Below, in pieces: positions 1-12,001 of a DNA stretch of 64,000 nucleotides. Source of the DNA: Osedax frankpressi (lineage: Eukaryota; Annelida; Polychaeta; Sabellida; Siboglinidae). A program made the translations under genes and the position numbers. The stretch is taken from contig OZ038313.1 in the NCBI GenBank assembly GCA_964035775.1, positions 37,733,253 to 37,797,252 on the forward strand. Direction: 5' to 3'. Under the pieces are notes generated by a model that saw only the letters and a list, made by a program, of their open reading frames with translations, did no database searches and was not told the origin of the DNA. Within the stretch, counting starts at the first letter, position 1; each line of letters begins with the position of its first letter.

Positions 1-1497
1 TGGGGCTTGTCTAGGGGTAAGAACGGTGCTCGCCGAATTCTGTATGTTTGTCTGATTTGCATACGGTCGTCGTGACAGTTGGTGTTCCTGGGCAGACGTA
101 GGAGGTGCCTGGGCGGACGTAGGATTTACCTGGTATGACGTATGAAGTGCCTGGGCAGATGTAGTAGGTGTCTGGTATGACGTAGGAGGTGCCTGGGCGG
201 ACGTAGGATTTACCTGGTATGATGTATGAAGTGCCTGGGCAGATGTAGTAGGTGTCTGGTATGACGTAGGATGTGCCTGGGCGGACGAATGAAGTGTCCC
301 GGAAGAAGTAGTATGGGCCTGGTATGGCGTATGATTTCCCTGGGCGGATGTATGAAGTGCCTGGGCAGACGTAGTAGTTGCCCGGGAAGGCGTAGCAAGT
401 GCCTGGGCGGAAGGCTGTCCAAGATAAGGTACGGGAGGTCCATCTCTAAATCGAATCAACGCTTGCAACGACGTCACGGGACGTCCGGTCGACTGCTCCG
501 TGGCCACTGCGGCCAGTATTGTGTATAGTTCACCGACGGTGAGTTGACCGGGCGTGCCTAGATTAGCTAGACTCCACAGGCTCGCCAGGCGGTCACGTGA
601 TAATCCGCTACGCACTAGGATAGCGTAGACGGCTTGAGAGTTGATGACGTGAGTTGAGGGACTGTCGGGGAGGGGCTTAGTTAAGTTTCGTGGGCGTGTC
701 TGGCTATGAAAAGATGGTGACGAGGTGTGGATGGGCGTATCAGGGGCGTGGTAATATGGAGAGGCGTATCGAAGGATGAGTGAAAAGAGGCGTGGCGTAG
801 TAAATGAAGGGATTATAATAAGAATTTGTTATATAGTGTTACAGTGTTATATAGTGTTATATAGTGTTACAGTGTTATATAAGGTGTGGTAAAGCATATC
901 AGAAAGGTAGCTAGATAATACGTGATAAATACCCTCGACCGATATAAATTACTTACCCTTACTTATTACCCTTCTTACTACGCCGACTCCTGGAACACCT
1001 TTTTATACTTTACTACCTATACGACGTACAGTAAGGTGTATAGGAAGTATGCATATAAGATATAGTTGCATTGGTAGACATTGTGGCATTGAGTAGACAT
1101 TTATAAATTAGGTAGCTTTGCTTTTGGTTCGTCAAATTACAAATTATTCTACATTAAAGCAATTCATTACGTTGATCTAGTAGCGCATACCAAATAGATA
1201 AAGATAGATAGATAAAGAGGATACACATTTATAATATATATAAGGACTGTTACAGTTAGATACCGAATACATAGCGGATATATAACTCTACGTGTGTGTA
1301 TAGTATACACAAGTAATCCATTTGGTTTAATATACATGCCCTTATATAATCTAAACATAAATGTATTAAATTGGCATTTTTTTATTATAAATATGTAGAG
1401 AATATACATATAATACAAATATTTATAGTTAAATAAGATATATATATATATATATTTATAGTTAAATAAGATATATATAAATATTTATAGTTAAATA

Positions 1498-1534
<37 letters not shown>

Positions 1535-2864
1535 AAAAATATTAGTAATGAAGATTTATTGAGAAATCAAGTGTGTTCATCGGAGAGGATATAGACCGGT
1601 AAGCATTCCCCAATGTAAACCAGAGCAACCCGACCTTTGAACTGCCTTAATCAATCTACGCAGGTCAAATCACCACCACTTTCACTCGCCACCACTTATC
1701 ACCAGTTCTACTCTTCCATCGTCTGCGACTTCTTCGAACCACTGGCCTCCATTACGGGGTCTTCTGGTTCGGCTGGTTCGACGGGTTCGGCTTCGGCTCC
1801 GTAACCCAGATCGTCTAAGGGATCGGCGTTAGCGGACCTCTGCGATTTCTGCGACTTCTGCGATTTCTGCGACTTCTGCGAGTGGCTCTGGACGCTCTTC
1901 TGAGACTTGGCGGATTTCTGCGACTTCTGCGAATGCGTGGAGTGCATCGAGACCTCTTCGGTTGGAGCCGGAGCGGTTGCGACGGCGTCGGAAGCGGCGT
2001 CGGATTGTTCGCCGACAGCCGCACCGTAAGGCGTCGGAAGAGCTTCCGGTTCCGTTTCGACTGGGGCAACCTCGACCGGAGCCGGGGCCGGGACAGGAGC
2101 CGGCGCCGGCTTCTCGTCCTTGATGCCGTAGAGTTCGCCGACCTCCTTGGCCTTGGAGATGTAGGCGTGGGCGGCGTTCTCGCGACTCATGCCGCGGTTC
2201 TGCACCCAGGCGTTGTACTTCTTGAGCCCCATGGGGTCCGAGGAGTCCGGACGTTGCATCTCGCAGTCGCCGCTGGTGGCCTGCTTGTACAGTCCGTAGA
2301 GTTTGCTGAACTCGCCCGACTTGGGCTGCTGGGCGAGGTTGCGAACGATGTGCGAGGCGCGCTTGAATTCACCGGAGTCTACTTTCGGCATGTTGGCGCG
2401 TTGGTGAGGTTTCTTTCGAGGTTGATTGCCGCGTACTTGAAACTACCTTGCTCTGGTGGGGCTGGCGGTTTAATGAATTCGTTTCGTTTGGTCGCCGAAA
2501 CGAAAACTTTCTATTTCGCTAATTAAATAAATGATTTACTCGGGATCGTCATGGTTACACGACTAATTACGAAGTTATTAAATACCCGGTAGTAAAAATG
2601 GTAATTAATCGCGTTTTATTTAGAACATATTGATAAATAACAAATATATCGTTACAAATCGATAAATAATATACAAATAATAAAAATATTATATTTCAGA
2701 GTATATTAACATGGTGGTTCTACTTCAAGTCATACCATTGGTCCTCTGTTATTTAGGACCTACCGTATGATCAAGGGCACCATTAAACAATAGCTGTTTT
2801 TATTCGGTTTATTTACACATGTTTTATCTCTAGGTAATGAGAGAATATATATATATAATGTATA

Positions 2865-2939
<75 letters not shown>

Positions 2940-3575
2940 ATATGATTAGTATTCTATATGCAATTTAAACGGGGATTATTTACAAAATATTAATCATTAA
3001 TAAATCACAGAATTACGAGAATTCCCATATGATAATATTACATTAATATATTGATACAGATATTAGTATGTAGTAGATATATAGATATATAGTATCTATT
3101 GCAGGAATCTGTACAACTTGAGTATATAATTAACAATACTTAACACTACCTAATTTTATTAGAACGTATGTTATTTCAAACCAAAACATATTCAACAACA
3201 CCTCAGCAAGTTGGTAAATCAGATGATAAATGTGCCAAATGTACGGAATTTGAATACTCCGCATATAAGATATGTTGAAATGATAACTGTTATACACAAT
3301 GATTCGTACGCTAACGGAATTGTATACAACTTACAGAGAAGCATTGTTACGATGTGGTTACAATAGGAAGGGTTGAATTATAATAGATTATGTATTGCGA
3401 CTTAATAGTTAACATACATGTGTATACCGAGTAATAACACATATGTTATGTTGTATAACACATATGTATGTTAACTATTAACATATGTACGATTATGTAT
3501 AATATATAAATACCAGTGATTGTCATACCATTCGAGAGGTGTTACAAATGCTCTCTGGGTATTCAGTTAAACACT

Positions 3576-3629
<54 letters not shown>

Positions 3630-5790
3630 CAAATGAACAATCGATCTATACTGGTAATATGATATAATATAATATTATAATCTAATAAATTGTATCTAGA
3701 CATATCTGATTGGGCTACATAAAGATACAGTCTATGATATACCAAACTTTATTATACATTCGTTGTTAAAGTATATACATTTTAGTGTTGTTGGTAATTT
3801 ATTATTTAACATTAGTTATACCTATGAGAGATATTCAATGCAACTAACTAATACACTAATACTCTAGTTCTAGGTTCACTGTGACAATAGCATTGTGGTG
3901 TGCTATTGTCACAATAGCAATGCTACTGGGGTACAACACTAATTGATTCACTAAAGTTTATTAAATAGAGCATAGTTTTATATAAATAATATTTATTTCC
4001 TTGAGTATAGAAATAGTCCCCGTGTATTGGAAAATATATTCACATTCATAAACGAGTTGATTTATTTGAAGCTTTAAACTTGCAAATCCAGGTTATTAGT
4101 TTGCATAAATAATAATCGTATATTATTTCTTACCTTCCTTATGCCGTATAAATTATATTTATAAAACTTGGTTATGTTCTTTGTTATTTAGGTAGTGTTG
4201 TTGAAATGTATCTCTTTTGTTGTACTTTTGTTGTAATTGTAAACTGATATTATATAAACTTATAAGCTGATATTAATTGTTATTATAATGCCGTTTTTTC
4301 AGTAATTCGATTTTATTTGATTTAAGTATTAATGTATTAGCTATGGACCATTTGAATACACGATTCATTAGTTAAATTTGAATTTCATCCACTTAAAGTA
4401 TATAGAGTATTTTCAATAGTATGCCACTGACATATTGAGTAAATGGATAGATATAAATTCAATTAGTATGTTTTAATATCATATTAACAATATAGTTATT
4501 ATAAATACAATTAGTATGTTTTAATATAATATTATAAACGCGTATAAAAATCATAATATCTCTAACATCATTCTATATTGAATAGCTATATTATTAACAA
4601 TATAGATATTATAATATAGTTATTATAAATACAATTAGTATGTTTTAATATAATATTAACAATATAGTTATTATAATATAGTTATTATAAATACAATTAG
4701 TATATTTTAATATCATATTAACAATATAATTATTATAATTCTAATTATCACATTGTACTTCAGGAATTAATGTATATTACAAATTCATTAAAAGTGTCAA
4801 AAATAAGAAAGACAAATTTTTTGGAGTAGAATTCAATATTCTATTCTACAAAAATACTACAATTGTTTATATTGATATACTTATGCACTAAATATTGTAT
4901 ATAGAAGAAGATATTGATACTGACCCATCTCATATTGATATATAAGATAAAGTGATCTATACTTAAAATATTATTTACTGTATAAGGATTTCAAATATAC
5001 TAATTATTAAAATTTCCCAAATTTTAAGTTTCAACATATGTACAATAACATTAGAGTTTAGTGCATTTACTTTAAAGCTACGAGAAGCGAAACTGAACAG
5101 AAGAGAGTTAAACACTAGCAGGCGACTACTTACCACTTGACGGCCTCAAGTACTTGCGAATACAGAGTAGGTACTACGCTCTTCCCGGATGTCCAGTGAG
5201 GCAACTCAATTTCTAAAACAAAAAGTATTCAATGAAATAAATAGTCACCGAGTATACGTTTTTATATCTATTTTATATATGTTACGTCTTCTAAATTAAT
5301 AAAGTAAACGCGTATAAAAAGCATAATATCTCTAACATCACTCTATATTGAATATATTATTAATATAAGCTATATTATTAATTCAAAATGATTTTCTGCA
5401 ATATTTTTATTTTAATTCAAAATTTATTTATAAATATAACCAATCAATAGAAAATCACCATAAGATTTGAACCTTTTCCGTAGAATTTGTTATTCATTGT
5501 AACTCCCTGTTTTGATTCTAATGTACAAATTTGAGGTGTATTTATATTATCGTGGGAAACGATGGTTGGATCACAATTCAAATTAGATTGCATAGGAGCA
5601 TGACTTGAAGCGGATACTTTTGTTCGTAAGATATTCGAGGTAAGCTCAGCTTCGGAAGGTCCACAGTTAGGAATATTATATTTCACGGGTCGAGAGTTGG
5701 TCGGAGCACTGTAAAAACTACCGAAATCGTCCGATATGGCAGATTTACGATTCAAGTAGTTTTTGTAGAGTTGTTCGGTATAGGAGGACA
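1..5790 (-). CDS. SYNRG: Gamma-synergin-like adaptor (EH domain), 3' end beyond the window
   Basis: Exons placed, in transcript order: 5,790-5,473, 5,212-5,134 and 661-1 (open to the window edge). The second exon encodes a P-x-W...VP..Y...LE segment like that preceding the EH domain of gamma-synergin. The third continues in phase into the EH domain, with SGLSRDRLASLWSLAN and TPGQLTVGELYTILA matching the synergin-type EH (family: IWALANRTTPGKLTKEELYTVLA). Gamma-synergin binds the AP-1 gamma-ear at the trans-Golgi and endosomes. The first exon holds SDDFGSF, an acidic Phe-Gly motif of the gamma-ear ligand type. After the EH domain come 16 heptads. Donors are gttcaa and gtaagt; all acceptors are AG. 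Upstream exons, which should encode a coiled coil, were not placed with confidence; a candidate lies at 7,455-7,514. The intron 662-5,133 contains another gene on the same strand. Confidence 0.85.
79..414 (-). repeat. Sixteen in-frame heptad repeats (21-bp units) in the synergin exon
   Basis: On the minus strand this is exactly 16 units of 21 bp, each coding seven residues. Typical heptads are TSAQALH, TSYQVNP, TSAQAPP and TSYQTPT; near-invariant positions are T/S-S-[AY]-Q. Spacing stays in register from 414 down to 79. A higher-order block of four heptads is duplicated almost exactly, a sign of recent expansion. The reading frame is open throughout and continues after the last unit. Confidence 0.85.
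1418..1532. repeat. TA-rich tandem repeat
   Basis: Three copies of a block starting atttatagttaaataaga are each followed by a variable TA tract. Simple slippage repeat in intron DNA. Confidence 0.8.
1555..1560 (-). terminator. Poly(A) signal of the nested ACBP gene
   Basis: AATAAA on the minus strand about 150 bases after the ACBP stop codon. It is the first clear hexamer downstream. Confidence 0.5.
1708..2391 (-). CDS. Acyl-CoA-binding protein with Ser-Gln-Lys repeat tail, single exon, nested
   Basis: 227 residues from an ATG in a favourable context (caacATGcc) to TAG. Residues 1-92 form an acyl-CoA-binding domain: KLYGLYKQATSGD at 30-42 carries the Tyr/Lys ligand-contact helix, followed by KKYNAW and the AAHAYI helix. 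The family binds long-chain acyl-CoA esters in the cytosol and presents them to lipid enzymes. Residues 93-149 are Ala/Pro/Glu-rich linker; 150-186 are SQK repeats with eight Ser-Gln pairs, and a ninth lies near the C-terminus; the rest is acidic. No intron interrupts it, unlike every neighbour, and its GC content is far above the surroundings. It sits inside a synergin intron on the same strand, so it may be a retrocopy or a nested gene. No signal peptide or membrane segment is seen. The paralogue identity is unresolved. Confidence 0.9.
   Translation of the reverse strand: MPKVDSGEFKRASHIVRNLAQQPKSGEFSKLYGLYKQATSGDCEMQRPDSSDPMGLKKYNAWVQNRGMSRENAAHAYISKAKEVGELYGIKDEKPAPAPVPAPAPVEVAPVETEPEALPTPYGAAVGEQSDAASDAVATAPAPTEEVSMHSTHSQKSQKSAKSQKSVQSHSQKSQKSQKSQKSQRSANADPLDDLGYGAEAEPVEPAEPEDPVMEASGSKKSQTMEE
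2844..2935. repeat. (TA)n microsatellite
   Basis: Nearly pure TA dinucleotides with one short interruption, in intron DNA upstream of the ACBP gene. Confidence 0.9.
3580..3627. repeat. (TA)n microsatellite
   Basis: Pure TA run of about 24 repeats. Confidence 0.9.
3881..3912. repeat. Perfect 12-bp inverted repeat with 8-base loop
   Basis: gtgacaatagca and its exact complement tgctattgtcac flank an 8-base loop. It lies in AT-rich synergin intron DNA. It could form a hairpin or cruciform; no target-site duplication or transposon terminus was recognised. Confidence 0.7.
4456..4735. repeat. AT-rich tandem repeat built on caattagtatgttttaata
   Basis: Four spaced copies of caattagtatgttttaata are linked by aacaatatagttattata-type stretches. 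A 48-base element inside it (4,536-4,584) recurs at 5,306-5,353. Confidence 0.65.
5306..5353 (+). repeat. Second copy of the 48-bp element at 4,536-4,584
   Basis: Starts aaacgcgtataaaaa and ends ctatattgaata. It differs from the copy about 770 bases upstream at two positions. It sits in the synergin intron 5,213-5,472, whereas the other copy sits in the preceding large intron. Confidence 0.7.
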
Positions 5791-7277
5791 CTGTTTAAAT
5801 ATCATTAATTTGATTAAAAATTGAAGCAGATAAAATAAGCATCAGATGAAAATCCTAATTATAATAGAAATTAATTAATATATTTGATAATACAATACAA
5901 AAGACAATAGAAACCACATTGCATTGAACTAAAAACACGTACATAATACAATTAACATGACTCATATATTACGTCAAAATTAATAAAAGCACATATATTA
6001 TACAATTACATGTCATTAGAATTTTTATGAATAAAATAAATAACTACAAAATATTTATATTAAAAATATTACACTATTTATTTTATAATTTCAGCAAAAT
6101 TTTATGAACTATAATATTTATAAATAGTGCACGAATTAATAGAAAATTAATAATAGTGATAACATTAATATAATTAACATATATTATATAGGATGTAGAA
6201 ATGCAAACATTAACATAACCAAAACATTTAGAATTATAAGAAAATCAAGAAAGGAAAATGGAACAATTAATTACATAAATAAAATATATTTATATATTAA
6301 AAATTAATACATGCCTACGTTACCTCAGAGTAATCAATATTTACTTTTCAAAAAGCTATAAACATATCAATTATTTTATATTATTTCAAAATATTATCAT
6401 ATAACTGAGAGTATCAGATATATACATAATATAGTATAGTAATTTTTTTAATATCAATCATATCTACCTTAATTAGTAAATAACACTAACAGGTAAGATA
6501 TTATTCGTCATTTTATATTAATTCAGTGATTAAAATCAAAGATCCAAATATGTATCTGAATATGTAATCAATGGTATTATATATAAAATCATATGTATAG
6601 GGTGCATAGTATACAGAATACCTTAAACATGTAATATATAATTAATTAGTATTTAAATTTTGTATATTTCAATCTTATTTTTATGTTAATATTATAATTA
6701 CTGAGTAATATCTAAAATAAATCACCGAATTCAGTCAATATTAACTCAATTATAAATATTATCTATTGATTATAGAATATATAGTTTATTATATATAAAA
6801 AACACAATTATATGATATTCAAATAAATTATTAAATATTATTTATTATTATTATTATTATTTATTATTATGACAAGTGTCAGATTTTCTTAAATCGGTGA
6901 AATTACTAATTTACGGGAGTAAATATATGACATTAAAATTTACCTTCGTGTTATATTAAAGAAATTACAATTAAGGGTTAAGTAACAGCTTAAATACCTG
7001 CATTCATTTTTATAAGTAAAATAATTATGATAATTAATAATAAGATAATTATACGTTCTTATTCTAAATGCATATTTAAATTAATATTCCTGGAATACTA
7101 ATATCCAAGAATACTTGTCTAATATCCAAGAATGTATATAATTCAAAGAATATAATAATAGTACATTTTAAAGGTAACATGTAGTATACAAATTGAATAA
7201 AACAATATATTTTAAATACAAATAATCTGTCATCAATTTCACAAGTAACTTTTTGAATTATATGCATTTTATATAAG

Positions 7278-7361
<84 letters not shown>

Positions 7362-7454
7362 CGAAAGGATGATCAATTTTTTTTTATTCTACTAAAATCA
7401 TAAAATAGAATTCAAATCATATATTTAGTTTTGATAGTAGATAGTTATATTTAC
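5791..7454. other. AT-rich stretch upstream of the first placed synergin exon
   Basis: No convincing coding exon seen. It contains a TTA-repeat run near 6,840-6,870 and a (TA)n tract at 7,281-7,354. It is probably synergin intron DNA. Confidence 0.45.
7281..7354. repeat. (TA)n microsatellite
   Basis: Uninterrupted TA run of about 37 repeats. Confidence 0.95.
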
Positions 7455-7514
7455 TCGAAAGCTTGGTTGAATTTCTTCAACTTGACATTCAGATCACAGG
7501 GTATATATATACCT
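7455..7514 (-). CDS. Candidate upstream synergin exon (60 bp)
   Basis: Flanked by acceptor ctattag and donor gtaaat. The open phase reads GIYIPCDLNVKLKKFNQAF plus a split codon, a basic amphipathic stretch. Its end phase (2) does not match the exon starting at 5,790, so either another exon intervenes or the call is wrong. The 17-bp array begins immediately at its acceptor, as arrays do at other verified junctions. Confidence 0.3.
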
Positions 7515-7515
7515 C

Positions 7516-8650
7516 TAATAGGTAGTTACCTCTACTAGGTAGTAACCTTTACTATGTAGTTGCCTCTACTAGGTAGTTACCTCTACTAGGTAGTTACCTT
7601 TATTAGGTAGTTACCTCTACTAGGCAGTTAGCTCTACTAGGTAATTACCTCTACTAGTTAGTTACCTCTACTAAGTAGTTACCTTAACTAGGTAGTTACC
7701 TATACTAGGTAGTTACCTCTACTAGGTAGTTACTTCTACTAGGCAGTTAGCTCTACTAGGCAGTTAGCTCTACTAGGTAATTACCTCTACCAGGTAGTTA
7801 CCTCTACTAAGTAGTTACCTTTACTAAGTAGTTACCTCTACTAGGTAGTTACTTCTACTAGGCAGTTAGCTCTACTAGGCAGTTAGCTCTACTAGGTAAT
7901 TACCTCTACCAGGTAGTTACCTCTACTAAGTAGTTACCTTTACTAGGTAGTTACCTCTACTAGGCAGTTAGCTCTACTAGGTTATTACCTCTACTAGGTA
8001 GTTACCTCTACTAGGTAGTTACCTCTACTAGGTAATTACCTCTACTAGGTAGTTACTTCTACTAGGCAGTTACCTCTACTAGGTAGTTACCTCTACTAGG
8101 TAGTTACCTCTACTAGGTAGTTACCTCTACTAGGTAGTTACTTCTACTAGGTAGTTACCTCTACTAGGTAGTTACTTCTACTAGGTAGTTACCTCTACTA
8201 GGTAGTTACTTCTACTAGGTAGTTACCTCTACTAGGTAGTTACTTCTACTAGGTAGTTACCTCTACTAGGTAGTAACTTCTACTAGGTAGTTACCTCTAC
8301 TAGGCAATTAGCTCTACAAGGTAGTTACCTCTACAAGGTAGTTACCTCTACTAGGTAGTTACCTCTACTAGGTAGTTACCTCTACTAGGAAGTTACTTCT
8401 ACTAGGTAGTTACCTCTACTAGGTAGTTACTTCTACTAGGTAGTTACCTCTACTAGGTAGTTACTTCTATTAGGTAGTTACCTCTACTAGCTATATCTAC
8501 AAGTTAGTTACATATCATTTTTAATTAATTATACTAGATAGCTAACTCTACAGAGTAGTTACCTTTTCTGGGTAACTACCTATACTAGGCAGATAATTCT
8601 ACTAAGTATTTACCTACAGTAATTAATTACTTCTACTATATAGTTAGCTC
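7516..8650. repeat. 17-bp minisatellite abutting a putative splice acceptor
   Basis: Unit taggtagttacctctac, about 57 copies to near 8,490, then decaying copies to about 8,650. Variants change tacctct to tacttct and aggtagtt to aggcagtt. On the minus (synergin) strand each unit contains ctagtag followed by aggtaa, matching the acceptor ctattag/aggta at 7,515. Confidence 0.95.
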
Positions 8651-11600
8651 TACTATAGCAATACTTATAAGCATATATAAGTTGCAGATATACTATATTT
8701 TTTTATTATTCTATGCCAATATCCCATTTATTAAAAATGATATATTAACTATGAATTGGATATAACTATACATGATATTTTCACGATTTTTTAAACAAGT
8801 ATTATATTAAATACGCATATTATACTAAGATGGAAAGTTAAGTGTATAAAATATCTTCGTTTAAAAATCGTTATATAGGAAATCAATTATATATAAATAA
8901 AAGAATGATATTAAATCCTATTCAATGTGATAATTAGTAAAATATATTATGAAACAGAACAATTTTTTTCTCATTTTAAAATAATGGTATTAACAATAGT
9001 GTACCCTTCTTTCTTTTTAATACCTTATTATTGTAAATTATAATATCACTAGTACCACAGACTAAACTCTTAATATGATATATGAATTACTCAATACATA
9101 TAATTAACCTTCTGTTGAACTTCCTAAAGTAATACTTATAATGATATTGTTGAATCACATAAACTAGAATCATTCAAATTTTTAAAAATAATTGAATTTA
9201 ATATTTGTCAGATTAATTTAAATCACCAAATGTGTATCTTATTTTCAAAAAAGGTGATAGGTATCATTTTATATATACCAATTTGCTTATATATCAATTT
9301 TCTAAATCAATTTAATACTGATATCAATTAAAATGTAATTAAAATGTGACCTTACTATACACGAACAATTGTACTTTTATCTACCGAACTATAATTTTAA
9401 CAGTTTTATAATATTGTTAGTGAAAATTGTGATAATTAATTTTTTTTTTATTATATATATTGCTACGACAAAATAGTTTGCCATTTGTGATACCCAATGG
9501 CATTATTTGATTAGTCAATTCAATATCAGCGGTAATAGATTACACACAGGTTAAATTATACCCAAATAGTATAGGACTCAAATATATTTATTATATTAAT
9601 AATCTTTTAATATATTCTCTATGAAAAGTAATCCAGCATATTTTCTAACGAAATCATCCTAGAAAAACTTACATAAATATTGAAAATATATATTAATTCT
9701 ACAATTCATGGATCGTCTCTGAATAATCTCATATCCCACATCACAAAGATAAAATTCAAAATGATACTTTCGTATTAAATTCTTAATATACTTAGAGCCT
9801 TAAATCTATTTACTTGTAAAGACCTGATAGGTATATTGAATACCATGCTAAAACTGAGAATCATATTACTAAATGCTTATAAAGGTCATAATTATTTAAA
9901 TAAGAAACTCATAATCATAATTTTAATAGTGAATTAATTAGCTCTCGTCTTAACATTATAAACGTCAACCTTCATTGAACATTCAACTATCCTGAATATC
10001 TATAACAATTCTAGCAAAGCTCCAACAAATAATGCACGAATACGTATTTGTACAATGAATATTTAATATAAACACCTTGTAACCAGACTAACTTAATAAT
10101 GGAATTAAACCCTCGTATATTTCAAATTCTAAAAATTATTAATAAATTCAAATTTCTTCTTGAATCTCAGAATCTAGAAAGACAAAAATTACGATTTACA
10201 TATATATTATCTTATATAAACGATATGAAATATTACGTATATACATAATCATATAGTTTTGTTATTCGACTAATAAATTTTAGATTACAAATTTTTACTT
10301 ATTTGCATTTTTTCTATTATATAAAAATTCCTCATATAAAAATTATATTCGGTGTCGGTGAAATGTTCATATCTAAAAAAATATTTTTGTATCACTTTGT
10401 ATATATATGTAAATATTCTATTCTAGTTTTTAATTTTCCTGTTAATCAATAGATATAACATATGCTATTTTAATATAAAACAATTGTTTATAGTTCATAT
10501 TATCCACGTTATTATTTTCTTTCGAACGTGTATATATTACAATTATAAAAATAATTAAATGTTTCATTTCATTTGTTCTATACTGTCCTGTAATTTGGAT
10601 TCAATATAAAATTTAAATATATTTTTATTATTACAATTTTTGTATTTATTTTAAATAAAAACATCGTCAAGAATGTAATTGTTTATTAATCAGATAATTT
10701 GAAGTATAGTTGTAGTATTATATAAATATTTAATAATATTCGTCATTAAACATTTAACCAAGTCATTTGATAACCCTAATCTAGTTGTCTCTATGTATAT
10801 ATACACTAGTAATTATTTTTCTCCATTTATTGGGTAATCATATACATATGTTATTTATTAGAATTATTTATTAAATATTATTTATTAGACTAGTTTCTAT
10901 TAGTTTATCTAGATGTTGTATATTTAGAGAATTTCAATAGTTAAATTTAGATATAACAAAGTAAAGTACACATAGTTTTCCAGATAAAATATGATGGATT
11001 ATCAACTTTTAAAAAATCCAGCTCTTTCAGATATTCCTTACATTGGTTTTAGTTACTTCGATCGAGTATATTTAGATCGTAGTGTAGTTATTATCTATAG
11101 ATACTGTTTATCTACTCGTTTTATATTTTTAGTGAATATTTTATTTAATATAATATTAATTGTGTAATAAAAATAATTTTTTTTATTTAATTTAATATTT
11201 ATTTTTTAATAACATTTTATTCTAGAACTTCTTAAAAAACCATAACTATAATAAAAATAACACGTAACTGATAATAGAGATGAGTTTGACATATAGATAA
11301 TAGATTGATCCAATGTATTTTTTAATTTGGTTAAAACTATATTTGGGTTATTAATCCAAATATATGATTGAATATCAACGCAGTTAGACATTAAATAGCC
11401 AAAGATAGATCATTTTAATATACATTGTTGTACCTGAATTAATTAGTATATTTACATGTATTTAAATATGACCAATTCAGTTAATACACATACCATATAT
11501 GTATAAACAAGGTAGACATATTACAAATATTGAATAGCATAATATAGTTTATATTCTATAGAATAACAATGTAACATTGCAAAATATTGTGTAAAATTAT

Positions 11601-11970
11601 TCTCGTCCATTGAATAACATATTTTGGTGTATACGAACTCGATTCAAAACAGTCTTGGGATTTTTAGAGAAAATTGTGACTGAGAAATTAATATATTAAA
11701 GAATATAAGTTTATGTAAATGATATTTAATTGAATTATTAATTACCTTTATTAAACTATATGTACAGCTGCTAAACTTGCATACTTAGTAAAAGCTCTTA
11801 CTCGTTGTTATTATAGTATCGAAATTTATAACGTATTATTTCAAACAAATAATTTCAAGTTAATAATTCATATACTGATATATTCTTATTGATTTGGTAT
11901 TTGACTTTTATTAAATACAATATCAAAATCAAAGGCCACCACAAATTACTAATAAAATAAATTATATAAT

Positions 11971-12001
11971 TAAGTTCCACTTACTTAGTTAGTGGAACTT
12001 A
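11971..12001. repeat. Perfect 11-bp inverted repeat with 9-base loop
   Basis: taagttccact and agtggaactta flank tacttagtt. The AT-rich sequence outside the stem is also partly complementary, extending an imperfect hairpin. Function unknown. Confidence 0.65.

Larger units (their letters stand above)
662..1707. other. Synergin intron sequence and 3' flank of the nested ACBP gene
   Basis: AT-rich sequence with no gene recognised. It contains a short array around 835-890 built on gttatatagtgttacagt-like units and, at 1,418-1,532, repeats of atttatagttaaataaga alternating with TA runs. Confidence 0.6.

Noticed and set aside
271-528. Cys/Gly/Arg-rich plus-strand protein opposite the synergin exon
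   Set aside because: Antisense of the heptad repeats; the minus frame carries the recognisable EH domain.
1882-2526. 214-residue plus-strand frame over the ACBP gene
   Set aside because: Antisense shadow of a GC-rich gene; the minus frame has the acyl-CoA-binding domain.
9940-10190. Several splice-bounded mini-frames on the minus strand, sought as synergin 5' exons
   Set aside because: Short AG...GT-bounded frames occur by chance in such AT-rich DNA; none matched synergin's coiled coil or linked in phase.
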